9,477 nt of DNA from an uncultured Nocardioides sp. (GCF_946885725.1 NZ_CAMPGZ010000164.1:1-9477), one strand, 5' to 3'; positions 1 to 6,156 are shown, counted from the first letter of the stretch. Numbers and translations are program-made. Notes: generated from the sequence alone by a model not told the origin.

Positions 1-36
1 AGCCGACCGGTACTAATAGGCCGAGGGCTTGTCCCT
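1..36 (+). rRNA. rrl: 23S ribosomal RNA, 3' end only (partial)
   Basis: The window opens inside the last helix of 23S rRNA. The stretch GACCGGTACTAATAGGCCGA corresponds to the end of bacterial 23S rRNA (E. coli has GAGCTAACCGGTACTAAT shortly before its 3' terminus). The mature end is placed near the GCTTGTCCCT segment, which should pair with the 5' end of 23S lying outside the window. The exact last base cannot be fixed here and could be off by about 5 bases. The rest of the rRNA operon lies upstream. Confidence 0.9.
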
Positions 37-60
37 CAAAGATGTTGCGCGTCCACTGTG

Positions 61-87
61 TGGTTCCCGAGTTACGGTCGGGAACCA
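61..87 (+). other. Hairpin in the 23S-5S spacer
   Basis: TGGTTCCCGA (61-70) and TCGGGAACCA (78-87) form a perfect 10-bp inverted repeat around a 7-base loop. A second, smaller stem, CAAGTC (93-98) with GACTTG (103-108), follows. Neither is followed by a T-run, and 5S comes after them, so they are more likely processing or folding elements of the rRNA precursor than terminators. That role is inferred; only the pairing is seen. Confidence 0.6.
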
Positions 88-134
88 ACGAACAAGTCAC
101 GAGACTTGAGAGTTGGTTGATCTAACTCCATAGA

Positions 135-251
135 GTTTCGGCGGCCATAGCGAAAGGGAAACACCCGGCTCCATTCCGAACCCGGAAGTTAAGCCTTTCA
201 GCGCCGATGGTACTGCAACCGGGAGGTTGTGGGAGAGTAGGACGTCGCCGG
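135..251 (+). rRNA. rrf: 5S ribosomal RNA
   Basis: This is a complete 5S rRNA of about 117 bases. It begins GTTTCGGCGGCCATAGCG and contains the conserved core ACCCGGCTCCATTCCGAACC followed by GGAAGTTAAG, then the GGTACTGC and GGGAGAGTAGG segments near the 3' end. The terminal GGCGGC and GTCGCC segments pair to close helix I. It lies about 100 bases downstream of the 23S end, in the standard 16S-23S-5S order, and 10 bases before a strong hairpin terminator. 5S rRNA joins the central protuberance of the 50S subunit. The ends are estimated from helix pairing and may shift by a few bases. Confidence 0.95.
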
Positions 252-261
252 ACAACTTTTC

Positions 262-294
262 CGAAAGGGCCACCTGTCTCAGGTGGCCCTTTCG
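262..294 (+). terminator. Intrinsic-type terminator of the rRNA operon
   Basis: CGAAAGGGCCACCTG (262-276) and CAGGTGGCCCTTTCG (280-294) form a perfect 15-bp stem with a 3-base loop (TCT), starting 10 bases after 5S. Only a short, interrupted T-run follows (GTTTCCC then GGGTTTT), as is common for actinobacterial terminators. The position directly after 5S makes the role clear. The symmetric stem could act in both directions. Confidence 0.88.
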
Positions 295-451
295 ACGTTT
301 CCCGGGTTTTGGCTCGGCTGCACGTCGCGGTCGCGTAGGACCCGGAGGTGTGCCCCGAAGGTGCGCCCCCACGTGTGCAGAGCTTGTCCGCCGAGCATGA
401 TGGTGGGCGCACCCGCGCTGAGTAGATACGCATCCGCGAGAAGGAGTAGTC
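295..451. other. Gene-free leader between the rRNA terminator and the TPR gene
   Basis: I see no credible gene in this stretch. It holds a near-identical direct repeat, AGGTGTGCCCC (346-356) and AGGTGCGCCCC (359-369), and an 8-bp inverted repeat, GTGCGCCC (361-368) with GGGCGCAC (405-412), around a 36-base loop. No clear -10/-35 pair is visible. A promoter for the downstream gene presumably lies here but cannot be pointed to. A ribosome binding site, AAGGAG (441-446), ends the stretch. Confidence 0.5.
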
Positions 452-1324
452 GTGGCCGAGAGGCGTTCCGATGGCCCGCGCCGTGAGGGTCGACCCACCG
501 GGGGTCGTGCCGGCAACCGAGGGGGCCAGACCGGGGGACGTCCGCAGCGCAGCGCCGGCGGCCAGGGGCGCGGTGGCCCGCGCCGCGACGACCGGGGTCC
601 GCGGCGCAGCGACTCCAGGACCGATGCGGCCCGCACCACCGAGCAGGCCCGCTACGACGGCCCGCCGCTCGATCCGGACATCACCGGGCGCGAGCTCGAC
701 CGCTCGGTCGCTGCCCAGCTGAAGGGGCTTCCGGAGAAGCTCGCCGCGCGCGTCGCGCGTCACCTCGTGGCTGCCGGCCGGCTGATCGACACCGACCCCA
801 AGACCGCTTACCAGCACACGCTCGCCGCACGGGCGCGAGCAGCGCGCATCGCCGTGGTGCGGGAGGCGTGCGGCGAGGCGGCGTACCACGCCGGCGAGTA
901 CGCCGAGGCGCTGTCCGAGCTTCGCGCCGCGAAGCGGATGAACGGCAACAACGAGTACCTGCCGGTGATGGCCGACTGCGAGCGCGCGCTCGGGCGCCCG
1001 GAGAAGGCGTTGGACCTCGCCCGGAACCCGGCGGTCGTGAACCTCGAGGATGCGCTCAAGGCCGAGATGACGATCGTCGAGGCCGGCGCCCGTCGCGATC
1101 TCGGCCAGATCGACGCCGCGCTGCGCACGCTCGAGGCCGCGCCGCTGCGCACCCGCTCGCGCGCGGACTGGGTGGCCCGGCTCCGGTACACGTATGCCGA
1201 CACGCTCGCTGCGGCCGGCCGGACCGCCGAGGCGATCGAGTGGTTCCACCGCACCGTGGGCGTAGACGGCAACGAGATCACCGACGCCGCGGAGCGGGCG
1301 GCCGAGCTCGAGGCTGCCGGCTGA
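452..1324 (+). CDS. TPR-like protein with an Arg/Gly-rich N-terminus (Rv1691 family)
   Basis: This is a 290-residue protein of unknown biochemical function. Residues 1 to about 65 are low-complexity and rich in Arg, Gly and Asp, with two RGG triplets, and are probably disordered and able to bind nucleic acid. Residues from about 85 to the end are alpha-helical and Ala-rich with degenerate tetratricopeptide-type pairs, for example AYHAGEYAEALSELRAAKRM and ADTLAAAGRTAEAIEWFHRT. TPR units usually mediate protein-protein contacts. The GTG start is supported by AAGGAG five bases upstream. There is no signal peptide or membrane segment, so it is probably cytoplasmic. Its place before the HAD/tlyA/nadK/recN genes matches M. 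tuberculosis Rv1691 as I recall it. The family match is by composition, repeat style and gene order. No specific role should be assumed. Confidence 0.88.
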   Translation: MAERRSDGPRREGRPTGGRAGNRGGQTGGRPQRSAGGQGRGGPRRDDRGPRRSDSRTDAARTTEQARYDGPPLDPDITGRELDRSVAAQLKGLPEKLAARVARHLVAAGRLIDTDPKTAYQHTLAARARAARIAVVREACGEAAYHAGEYAEALSELRAAKRMNGNNEYLPVMADCERALGRPEKALDLARNPAVVNLEDALKAEMTIVEAGARRDLGQIDAALRTLEAAPLRTRSRADWVARLRYTYADTLAAAGRTAEAIEWFHRTVGVDGNEITDAAERAAELEAAG

Positions 1325-1419
1325 GCCGTTTCTCGTCCCCAGCCGTGCGCTGACAGGGTCAGTCCACAGCTCGCCCTGACGGCCGGGCTGGACGGGGCGG
1401 AGGCCGCGAGGCTCGTCGC

Positions 1420-1424
1420 GGAGG
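1420..1424 (+). promoter_or_regulatory. Ribosome binding site that decides the ssb start
   Basis: GGAGG lies 8 bases before the ATG at 1433. It overlaps the first of two in-frame GTG codons (1424 and 1427), which therefore cannot use it. This favours ATG 1433 as the true start. Confidence 0.7.
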
Positions 1425-1432
1425 TGGTGCTG

Positions 1433-1792
1433 ATGCACACGAAGACCAGCGACGAGGACACGGTGGTCGTGTCCGCCAACGAGGTGCGGCTGAGCGGACG
1501 GGTGACGTCCGCCCCGGAGGAACGCGTCCTGCCCAGTGGTGACGTGATCGTCACGTTCCGGCTGTCGATGCCGCGTGCTGCGACACCGATGTCCAAGGGG
1601 TCGAGGCAGACGAGCGACTGGGTCGACTGCGTCGCGTTCGGCGCGCGAGCGCGAAGATCCGTCAGTGGATGGGCGGTCGGTGACCAGGCGTCGGTCGAGG
1701 GCGCGCTGCGCCGGCGCTTCTACCGGTCCGGTGAGGCTACGGGCACGCGCCTGGAGGTCGAGGTGCTGCGTGCGAGCCGTGCTCGTGCCTGA
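1433..1792 (+). CDS. ssb: Short single-stranded DNA-binding protein (SSB family, OB-fold only)
   Basis: The predicted protein has 119 residues and is a single OB-fold of the bacterial SSB family. Family signatures are the first strand NEVRLSGRVTSAPEER (about 16-31), the central GDVIVTFRLSMPR (36-48), TSDWVDCVAFG (60-70), and GWAVGDQASVEGALRRRFYR (79-98), which matches the usual 'GD.V.VEG.L....' block. Replicative SSBs are longer, with a flexible linker and an acidic C-terminal tip that recruits partners. This one stops right after the OB-fold with the basic end RASRARA and has no such tip. It is therefore probably a paralogue rather than the main replicative SSB. ATG 1433 is preferred over GTG 1424 because of GGAGG at 1420-1424. 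It sits 108 bases after the TPR gene on the same strand and converges on the DUF1015 gene. Confidence 0.82.
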   Translation: MHTKTSDEDTVVVSANEVRLSGRVTSAPEERVLPSGDVIVTFRLSMPRAATPMSKGSRQTSDWVDCVAFGARARRSVSGWAVGDQASVEGALRRRFYRSGEATGTRLEVEVLRASRARA

Positions 1793-1815
1793 CGGCTCCG
1801 GGGGCGTCAGCCGTC
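1789..1815. terminator. Possible bidirectional terminator between convergent genes
   Basis: Only 14 bases separate the stop codons of the ssb-like gene and the opposing DUF1015 gene. The junction holds GACGGCT (1791-1797) pairing with AGCCGTC (1809-1815), or alternatively CTGACG (1789-1794) with CGTCAG (1805-1810), both around a G-rich loop. The two pairings exclude each other and there is no T-run, so a terminator role is inferred from the position. Confidence 0.4.
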
Positions 1816-3057
1816 GCGCAGGTCGCGCATCACCACGCCCATCCGGGGCTTCGGCCCGAACGACGTCGACTTCCGAGGCATCCTCTCGCCGCGAGCCGCG
1901 GTGCCGCGCACCTCCGCCACGGTGGGCGGGCGCAGGGCGACGACGAGGCCGACGGCACGGATCGTAGCGCGCAGCGCCTGGTCGAGGCTGTGGTGGTAGC
2001 CGACCTGCTCCTCGGCGATGCGCCAGTCGGGCATGAGCCGCTCGTGCAGCACGGCGGCGTCCACCTCGTTCGTGCGGGGGACCCGCAGCACGGCCCACGA
2101 GAGGCCGTCGCTGACCACGAACGACGCGATCTTCGGATCGGCCGACGTCAGTGCGGCGAAGGCCGACTCCCGGTCCGCGCAGGTGGTGAGCTCGTGGTCG
2201 TGGTCGTCGGCGAGGTCCTGCAGGTCCGACAGGGTGAGAGCCGCGATCGAGCGGTGGATCGGGCCGACCCGCAGCGGCGCATCCTCCTCGTCGACCAGCA
2301 TCGCCAGGCCGTGGTCCCACGGTGACGTCCCCGGCGGGGCGTCCGGGTCGCGCATCTCCTCCTGCAGCCGCAGGTAGGCGGCGTAGCGGTGGTGGCCGTC
2401 GGCGATCAGGGCTTGCGTGCCGACGAGCTCGCAGGCCACGGTCTCCTGGACCCACGGGTCGACGATCGCCCAGAGCCGGTGCGCGCTGCCGTCGAGGGCG
2501 ACCACGTCCGTCTCCGGCGGCTCGGTCGCGACGGCGGCGAGCAGGTCCCGCAGCCGGTCGGTGCCGCGGTGCGAGAGCAGGATCGGCTCGAGGTTGGTGC
2601 GCGTGGTGCGCATCAGCATCGCGCGGTCGTCGACCGGCCCGGCCATCACGTCTTCGTGCGGCAGGATCACGCGCTCGTGCTCGGCGCGTAGACCGACCAG
2701 GCCGATGAGACCGCGCACCGTGGTGCCCTCGGCGGTGTACTCGTAGAGGTACAGCGTCGGCTGGTCGTCCGGCCGGAGGTAGGACTTCGCGCGCCACTTC
2801 TCGAGCCGCTCGCCGACCGCCACGTAGGGCGGGTGGAAGCGCCGTGACAGGATCAGGCGGACGACGTTGCGGCGGTTGGCGTTCTCGAGCGTGCGGACAG
2901 TGTCCGCGTCGAGCACGTCGTACGGCGGGGAGATGACCGTCGACAGGTCACCGACCGTCTCCGGGTCGAACCGGAGCCCGCGGAACGGCGTCAGCGTGAA
3001 CGGCCGCCGATCAGCCCCGTCCGTGGCAGTCGTTCGGGCTGCGGGATCCTGGGCCAT
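1807..3057 (-). CDS. DUF1015 family protein with a DGHHR motif
   Basis: This is a 416-residue soluble protein recognised as DUF1015 (COG4198 type). Diagnostic stretches are the N-terminal FRGLRFDP and VISPPYDVLD (25-50), the LYLYEY block (102-107), ILPHEDVMAGPVDDRAMLMR (131-150), and ALIADGHHRYAAYLRLQEEM (216-235), with the near-invariant DGHHRY at 220-225. The biochemical role of the family is not settled. The DGHHR motif resembles the active-site motif of ParB/Srx-fold free serine kinases (archaeal SerK, staphylococcal SbnI), which makes a small-molecule kinase or nucleotidase-like activity a reasonable guess but no more. An upstream extension to 3210 is open but would run through the neighbouring gene, and its Arg/Pro-rich composition is unlike the family. 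ATG at 3055-3057 is therefore chosen. The gene runs against both neighbours and is a single-gene transcription unit. Confidence 0.87.
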   Translation of the reverse strand: MAQDPAARTTATDGADRRPFTLTPFRGLRFDPETVGDLSTVISPPYDVLDADTVRTLENANRRNVVRLILSRRFHPPYVAVGERLEKWRAKSYLRPDDQPTLYLYEYTAEGTTVRGLIGLVGLRAEHERVILPHEDVMAGPVDDRAMLMRTTRTNLEPILLSHRGTDRLRDLLAAVATEPPETDVVALDGSAHRLWAIVDPWVQETVACELVGTQALIADGHHRYAAYLRLQEEMRDPDAPPGTSPWDHGLAMLVDEEDAPLRVGPIHRSIAALTLSDLQDLADDHDHELTTCADRESAFAALTSADPKIASFVVSDGLSWAVLRVPRTNEVDAAVLHERLMPDWRIAEEQVGYHHSLDQALRATIRAVGLVVALRPPTVAEVRGTAARGERMPRKSTSFGPKPRMGVVMRDLRDG

Positions 3058-3063
3058 CGGGGC

Positions 3064-3069
3064 ATCGTA
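3064..3069 (-). promoter_or_regulatory. Predicted -10 element of the DUF1015 gene
   Basis: On the minus strand TACGAT (TANNNT type) is followed by six bases, GCCCCG, and then the ATG. No Shine-Dalgarno site is present, so transcription would start at or next to the start codon and give a leaderless mRNA. No matching -35 box is evident. Confidence 0.45.
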
Positions 3070-3086
3070 CGGAAAGGGGAACGCCT

Positions 3087-4103
3087 GTGCTGGGAGCCTG
3101 TGCGTCGGCGCTGTGGGACGCCTACGACCTGGCCATCCTCGACCTCGACGGCGTGGTCTACGTCGGTCGTGACGCGGTACCGGGTGCGGCAAAGCACCTG
3201 GCCGCCGCACGCGCGGCGGGGATGCGCCTGGCGTTCGTCACCAACAACGCGGCGCGCCCGCCGGCCGTCGTGGCCGAGCACCTCACCGAGCTCGGCGTCG
3301 AGGCGGGCCCACACGACGTGGTGACCAGCGCCCAGGCGGCTGCCCGGCTGCTGGCGTCGATGGTCGAGCCCGGCTCCCGAGTGTTCGTGATCGGCGGCGA
3401 CGGGCTGTTCCAGGCGCTCGAGGAGCGGGGCCTCGTACCCACCCAGCGGTTCGACGACGACCCGGCAGCGGTGGTGAGCGGCTACAACCGCAGGCTCTCC
3501 TGGGGCACCGTCAGCGACGGCGCGATCTTGGTCGCCCGCGGGCTGCCGTGGGTGGCCGCCAACACCGACTGGAGCGTGCCGACGCCGCGCGGCAAGGGGC
3601 CTGGCAACGGCGTGCTGGTCGACGCGGTGAGCCGGTTCGCCGGCGTGGAACCGACCGTCGCCGGCAAGCCGCTGGCACCGCTGTTCGAGGAGACCGTCCT
3701 GCGTGTCGGCGGCCGCCGGCCCCTGGTCGTGGGCGACCGGCTCGACACCGACATCGAGGGCGCCAACAACACCGGGCACGACAGCCTGCTGGTGCTCACC
3801 GGCGTAACCGGTCTGGCCGAGCTCGTGACGGCGCCGCCGGCCCTGCGGCCGACGTACCTCTCGGCCGATCTGTCCGGGCTGGGCACCCCGCATCCGCCGG
3901 TCGACCTGGACGAGGGAGGCGGCGGCGCCCGCTGCGGCGGCTGGCGAGCTTCGGTCGATGGTGGCACCCTCGCGGTCACCGGCGACGGCAGCCCCGAGGA
4001 CTGGTGGCGCGCCGCCGCGGTCGCGGCCTGGCGACACCTCGACACGGCGGGGACCCCCTGCAGCGCCGAGGGCGTGACGCCGCCGAGTACCGTTTGCCCG
4101 TGA
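3087..4103 (+). CDS. HAD-IIA family phosphatase, probable glycerol-3-phosphate phosphatase (Rv1692 type)
   Basis: This is a 338-residue member of the haloacid dehalogenase superfamily, subclass IIA. All four HAD motifs are visible: DLDGVVY (19-25; nucleophile D19, acid/base D21), VTNN (51-54), the lysine in AGKP (K194) and GDRLDTDI (216-223; Mg2+ ligands). The cap domain lies between motifs II and III (about 60-185). After about residue 250 there is an extra segment of some 85 residues, including RARCGGWRAS-like sequence, comparable to the C-terminal GNAT-like region reported for M. tuberculosis Rv1692. Rv1692 hydrolyses glycerol-3-phosphate and was linked to recycling of phospholipid head groups. 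Substrate identity here is transferred from that family. The GTG start has AGGGGA (3075-3080) six bases upstream. The stop overlaps the next gene's start as GTGA. Related NagD-type phosphatases act on other small phosphates and remain an alternative. Confidence 0.9.
   Translation: MLGACASALWDAYDLAILDLDGVVYVGRDAVPGAAKHLAAARAAGMRLAFVTNNAARPPAVVAEHLTELGVEAGPHDVVTSAQAAARLLASMVEPGSRVFVIGGDGLFQALEERGLVPTQRFDDDPAAVVSGYNRRLSWGTVSDGAILVARGLPWVAANTDWSVPTPRGKGPGNGVLVDAVSRFAGVEPTVAGKPLAPLFEETVLRVGGRRPLVVGDRLDTDIEGANNTGHDSLLVLTGVTGLAELVTAPPALRPTYLSADLSGLGTPHPPVDLDEGGGGARCGGWRASVDGGTLAVTGDGSPEDWWRAAAVAAWRHLDTAGTPCSAEGVTPPSTVCP
4088..4093 (+). promoter_or_regulatory. Predicted internal -10 element before the small acidic gene
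   Basis: TACCGT, in the context GAGTACCGT, is followed by six bases, TTGCCC, and then GTG 4100, which has no Shine-Dalgarno site. This spacing predicts a leaderless transcript starting at the GTG, and so a promoter inside the end of the HAD gene that could drive the tlyA-nadK-recN block. No clear -35 box is seen. Confidence 0.4.
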
Positions 4104-4321
4104 CCGAGAACGCCTTCACCTCCGCCGAGACCGACGTCGTCGAGGAGCCTGCCCCGCAGCCCGAGCCGACCGGCGACCCGCGCGTGGACGCGGTGCTCGA
4201 GTCGCTCTCCGGCCTCGACGAGCTGCCCGTCGAGGAGCACGTGGCGGTGTTCGAGGCCGCCCACGACGCCCTCCGCGGCGCGCTCTCCGACGCCGGCAAC
4301 ACCCCGCCGTCGCAGCCCTGA
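4100..4321 (+). CDS. Small acidic protein (Rv1693-like position)
   Basis: This predicted protein of 73 residues begins MTENAFTSAETDVVEEP, with GTG read as Met. The first 25 residues are acidic and Pro-rich and probably disordered. The rest, DPRVDAVLESLSGLDELPVEEHVAVFEAAHDALRGAL in two adjoining parts (about 26-62), looks like two amphipathic helices. The start overlaps the HAD stop as GTGA, and the stop lies 15 bases before tlyA in the same reading frame. A small protein at this exact place is also found in M. tuberculosis (Rv1693). The conserved position and helical pattern argue that it is real despite its size. No function is known to me. Its length and placement would fit a small partner or regulator, but that is speculation. 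Confidence 0.75.
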   Translation: MTENAFTSAETDVVEEPAPQPEPTGDPRVDAVLESLSGLDELPVEEHVAVFEAAHDALRGALSDAGNTPPSQP

Positions 4322-4336
4322 CCTGACCGCACCGAC

Positions 4337-5176
4337 GTGCCGCCACGACGACTCCGCCTCGACGCCGAGCTGGTACGCCGGGGGCTGGCGCGGTCCCGTG
4401 AGCACGCCTCCGAGCTGATCGCCGACAAACGCGTCAAGGTCGCCGGCGTCATCGCCACCAAGCCGGCCACCGGCGTGACGACCGACGTGGCCCTGGTCGT
4501 GCTCGAGCGGGACGACCGCCCGGACTACGTCTCGCGCGGCGGGCACAAGCTCGCCGGTGCGCTCGACGTGTTCGAGCCCCTCGGCCTGTCCGTGACAGGC
4601 CGGCGCTGCCTCGACGCGGGCGCTTCCACCGGCGGGTTCACCGACGTGCTGCTCCGCCGCGGCGCGACCGAGGTCGTCGCCGTCGACGTCGGCCACGGCC
4701 AGCTCGCCTGGTCGCTGCAGCAGGACGAACGCGTGAAGATCCACGACCGCACCAATATCCGCGAGCTCACCGCCGAGATGATCGGTGGCCCGGTCGACGT
4801 GGTGGTGGGCGATCTGTCGTTCATCTCACTGCGGCTCGTGCTCGACCCGCTGCTCGCGGTGACCAGCGAGGACGGCGACCTCGCGCTGATGGTCAAGCCG
4901 CAGTTCGAGGTGGGCAAGGACAAGGTCGGCAAGGGCGGCGTCGTGCGCGACCTCGACCTGCGAGCGGAGGCCGTGCGCAGCGTGCTCGACGCGGCTGCCG
5001 AGCGCGGCTGGGGCGCTCGCGCAGTCACCACCAGCCCGCTGCCCGGACCCTCGGGCAACGTGGAGTACTTCCTGTGGCTGCGCCACGGACCCGGCAGCGT
5101 AGACGCCGCCGCTGTGCACGACGAGGTACGCCGTACCGCTTCCCTGGGGGAGCGCTCTGACAAGGTAGGACCGTGA
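4337..5176 (+). CDS. tlyA: TlyA: 16S/23S rRNA (cytidine-2'-O)-methyltransferase
   Basis: This 279-residue protein transfers methyl from S-adenosylmethionine to ribose 2'-OH groups of cytidines in 16S and 23S rRNA. In mycobacteria its loss gives capreomycin/viomycin resistance. Residues 1-60 form an S4-type RNA-binding domain (LDAELVRRGLARSREHASEL, then VKVAGV). The Rossmann methyltransferase domain follows with LDAGASTGGFTDVLL (92-106) as the SAM-binding loop. K71, D159 (GDLSF), K187 (MVKPQFEVGK) and E243 (SGNVEYF) correspond to the K-D-K-E catalytic set of the family. GTG 4337 is the first start codon after the in-frame stop at 4319-4321, and later starts would cut the S4 domain. No Shine-Dalgarno site is visible, so translation may depend on coupling to the small gene 15 bases upstream. 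Its stop overlaps the nadK start. Some TlyA proteins were described as hemolysins, but the methyltransferase assignment is firm. Confidence 0.95.
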   Translation: MPPRRLRLDAELVRRGLARSREHASELIADKRVKVAGVIATKPATGVTTDVALVVLERDDRPDYVSRGGHKLAGALDVFEPLGLSVTGRRCLDAGASTGGFTDVLLRRGATEVVAVDVGHGQLAWSLQQDERVKIHDRTNIRELTAEMIGGPVDVVVGDLSFISLRLVLDPLLAVTSEDGDLALMVKPQFEVGKDKVGKGGVVRDLDLRAEAVRSVLDAAAERGWGARAVTTSPLPGPSGNVEYFLWLRHGPGSVDAAAVHDEVRRTASLGERSDKVGP

Positions 5177-6156
5177 CTTCGACCCAGGCCGACCCACGCA
5201 CCGATCGGCGCGTGATGGTGGTCGCGCACACGGGTCGCGAGGACGCACGCGTCGTCGCGGCTCGGGTCTGCCGCGCCCTCGCCGATCACGGCCTCGGAGT
5301 GCGCCTGCTCGCCGACGAGGCCGCCGAGCTCGCGCTCGACCTGCCGGACCTCGACGTCGCGGAGGCCGGCCCGGCCGCGTCCGCGGGCTGCGAGATCGTC
5401 GTGGTCGTCGGCGGCGACGGCACGATCCTGCGAGCGGCCGAGATGACCCGTGCCTCGGGCACTCCGCTGCTGGGCGTCAACCTCGGCCACGTCGGCTTCC
5501 TCGCCGAGGCCGAGCACGACGATGTCGAGTTCACGATCGACGCGGTGGTGGCGCAGCAGTACTCCTCCGACGAGCGGCTCACGCTCGAGGTGCGCGTCTA
5601 CCGAGACGGCGAGCTCGTCGCCGAGACCTGGGCGCTCAACGAGGCCAGTGTCGAGAAGGCCGCCCGCGAACGCATGCTCGAGGTCGTCGTCGAGGTCGAC
5701 GGGCGGCCGCTGTCCCGGTGGGGCTGCGACGGCGTCGTGTGCGCCACGCCGACCGGGTCCACGGCCTACAACTTCTCCGCCGGCGGACCGATCGTCTGGC
5801 CCGAGGTCGAGGCCCTGCTGATGGTGCCGATCAGCGCCCACGCGCTGTTCGCCCGACCGCTGGTCGTCTCCCCGGCCTCGGTCCTCGCCGTCGAGGTGCA
5901 GGAGCGCACAGACGGCGTCGGCGTGCTCTGGTGCGACGGGCGGAGGACGGTTGACCTGCCGGTGGGGGCTCGGGTCGAGGTACGCCGGGGGCGGACGCCG
6001 GTGCGTCTGGTGCGGCTGCACCAGGCCCCGTTCACCGACCGGCTCGTCGCCAAGTTCGACCTGCCCGTCACCGGCTGGCGCGGCGCCGCCGAGCGCCGCC
6101 GCCGCGACAACGAGGCAAACAGTGCCCAGGGAGATACACCGGGAGACGCGACGTGA
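5173..6156 (+). CDS. nadK: NAD kinase
   Basis: This is a 327-residue cytoplasmic enzyme that phosphorylates NAD+ to NADP+ using ATP or polyphosphate, the only route to NADP. The family's GGDGT motif is at 80-84 with catalytic D82. VNLGHVGFLAE (103-113), ALNEASVEK (155-163) and the nucleotide-binding block GCDGVVCATPTGSTAY (185-200) follow in the usual order. The Arg-rich, acidic C-terminal tail after about 295 is typical of actinobacterial versions and probably disordered. GTG 5173 overlaps the tlyA stop (GTGA), with AAGGT (5162-5166) six bases upstream. An internal ATG at residue 15 is possible but has poorer support. The stop overlaps the recN GTG in the same way, so tlyA, nadK and recN are very likely co-transcribed and translationally coupled. 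The same order occurs in M. tuberculosis (Rv1694-Rv1696). Confidence 0.96.
   Translation: MTSTQADPRTDRRVMVVAHTGREDARVVAARVCRALADHGLGVRLLADEAAELALDLPDLDVAEAGPAASAGCEIVVVVGGDGTILRAAEMTRASGTPLLGVNLGHVGFLAEAEHDDVEFTIDAVVAQQYSSDERLTLEVRVYRDGELVAETWALNEASVEKAARERMLEVVVEVDGRPLSRWGCDGVVCATPTGSTAYNFSAGGPIVWPEVEALLMVPISAHALFARPLVVSPASVLAVEVQERTDGVGVLWCDGRRTVDLPVGARVEVRRGRTPVRLVRLHQAPFTDRLVAKFDLPVTGWRGAAERRRRDNEANSAQGDTPGDAT

Noticed and set aside
283..486. Short plus-strand open frame after the rRNA terminator
   Set aside because: It starts inside the terminator stem, has no ribosome binding site and overlaps the well-supported TPR gene start.
97..639. Minus-strand open frame of 180 codons
   Set aside because: It crosses the 5S rRNA gene and the perfect rRNA terminator; the translation is a low-complexity shadow.
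1424..1432. Upstream GTG starts for the ssb-like gene
   Set aside because: The only good ribosome site, GGAGG at 1420-1424, overlaps the first GTG and is too close to the second; ATG 1433 has the right spacing.
122..2797. Very long minus-strand open frame of 891 codons
   Set aside because: It runs antisense through 5S rRNA, the terminator and two well-supported genes, its translation is Arg/Pro/Ala/Gly repeats without any family motif, and such frames are expected in very high G+C DNA.
3058..3210. 51-residue N-terminal extension of the DUF1015 protein
   Set aside because: It overlaps the HAD gene antisense, is Arg/Pro-rich and unlike the family, and a -10 type box lies just before the internal ATG at 3057.
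3482..4744. Long antisense frames opposite the HAD, tlyA, nadK and recN genes
   Set aside because: They mirror the codon periodicity of the plus-strand genes and show no recognisable domains, while the plus-strand genes have complete catalytic motifs.
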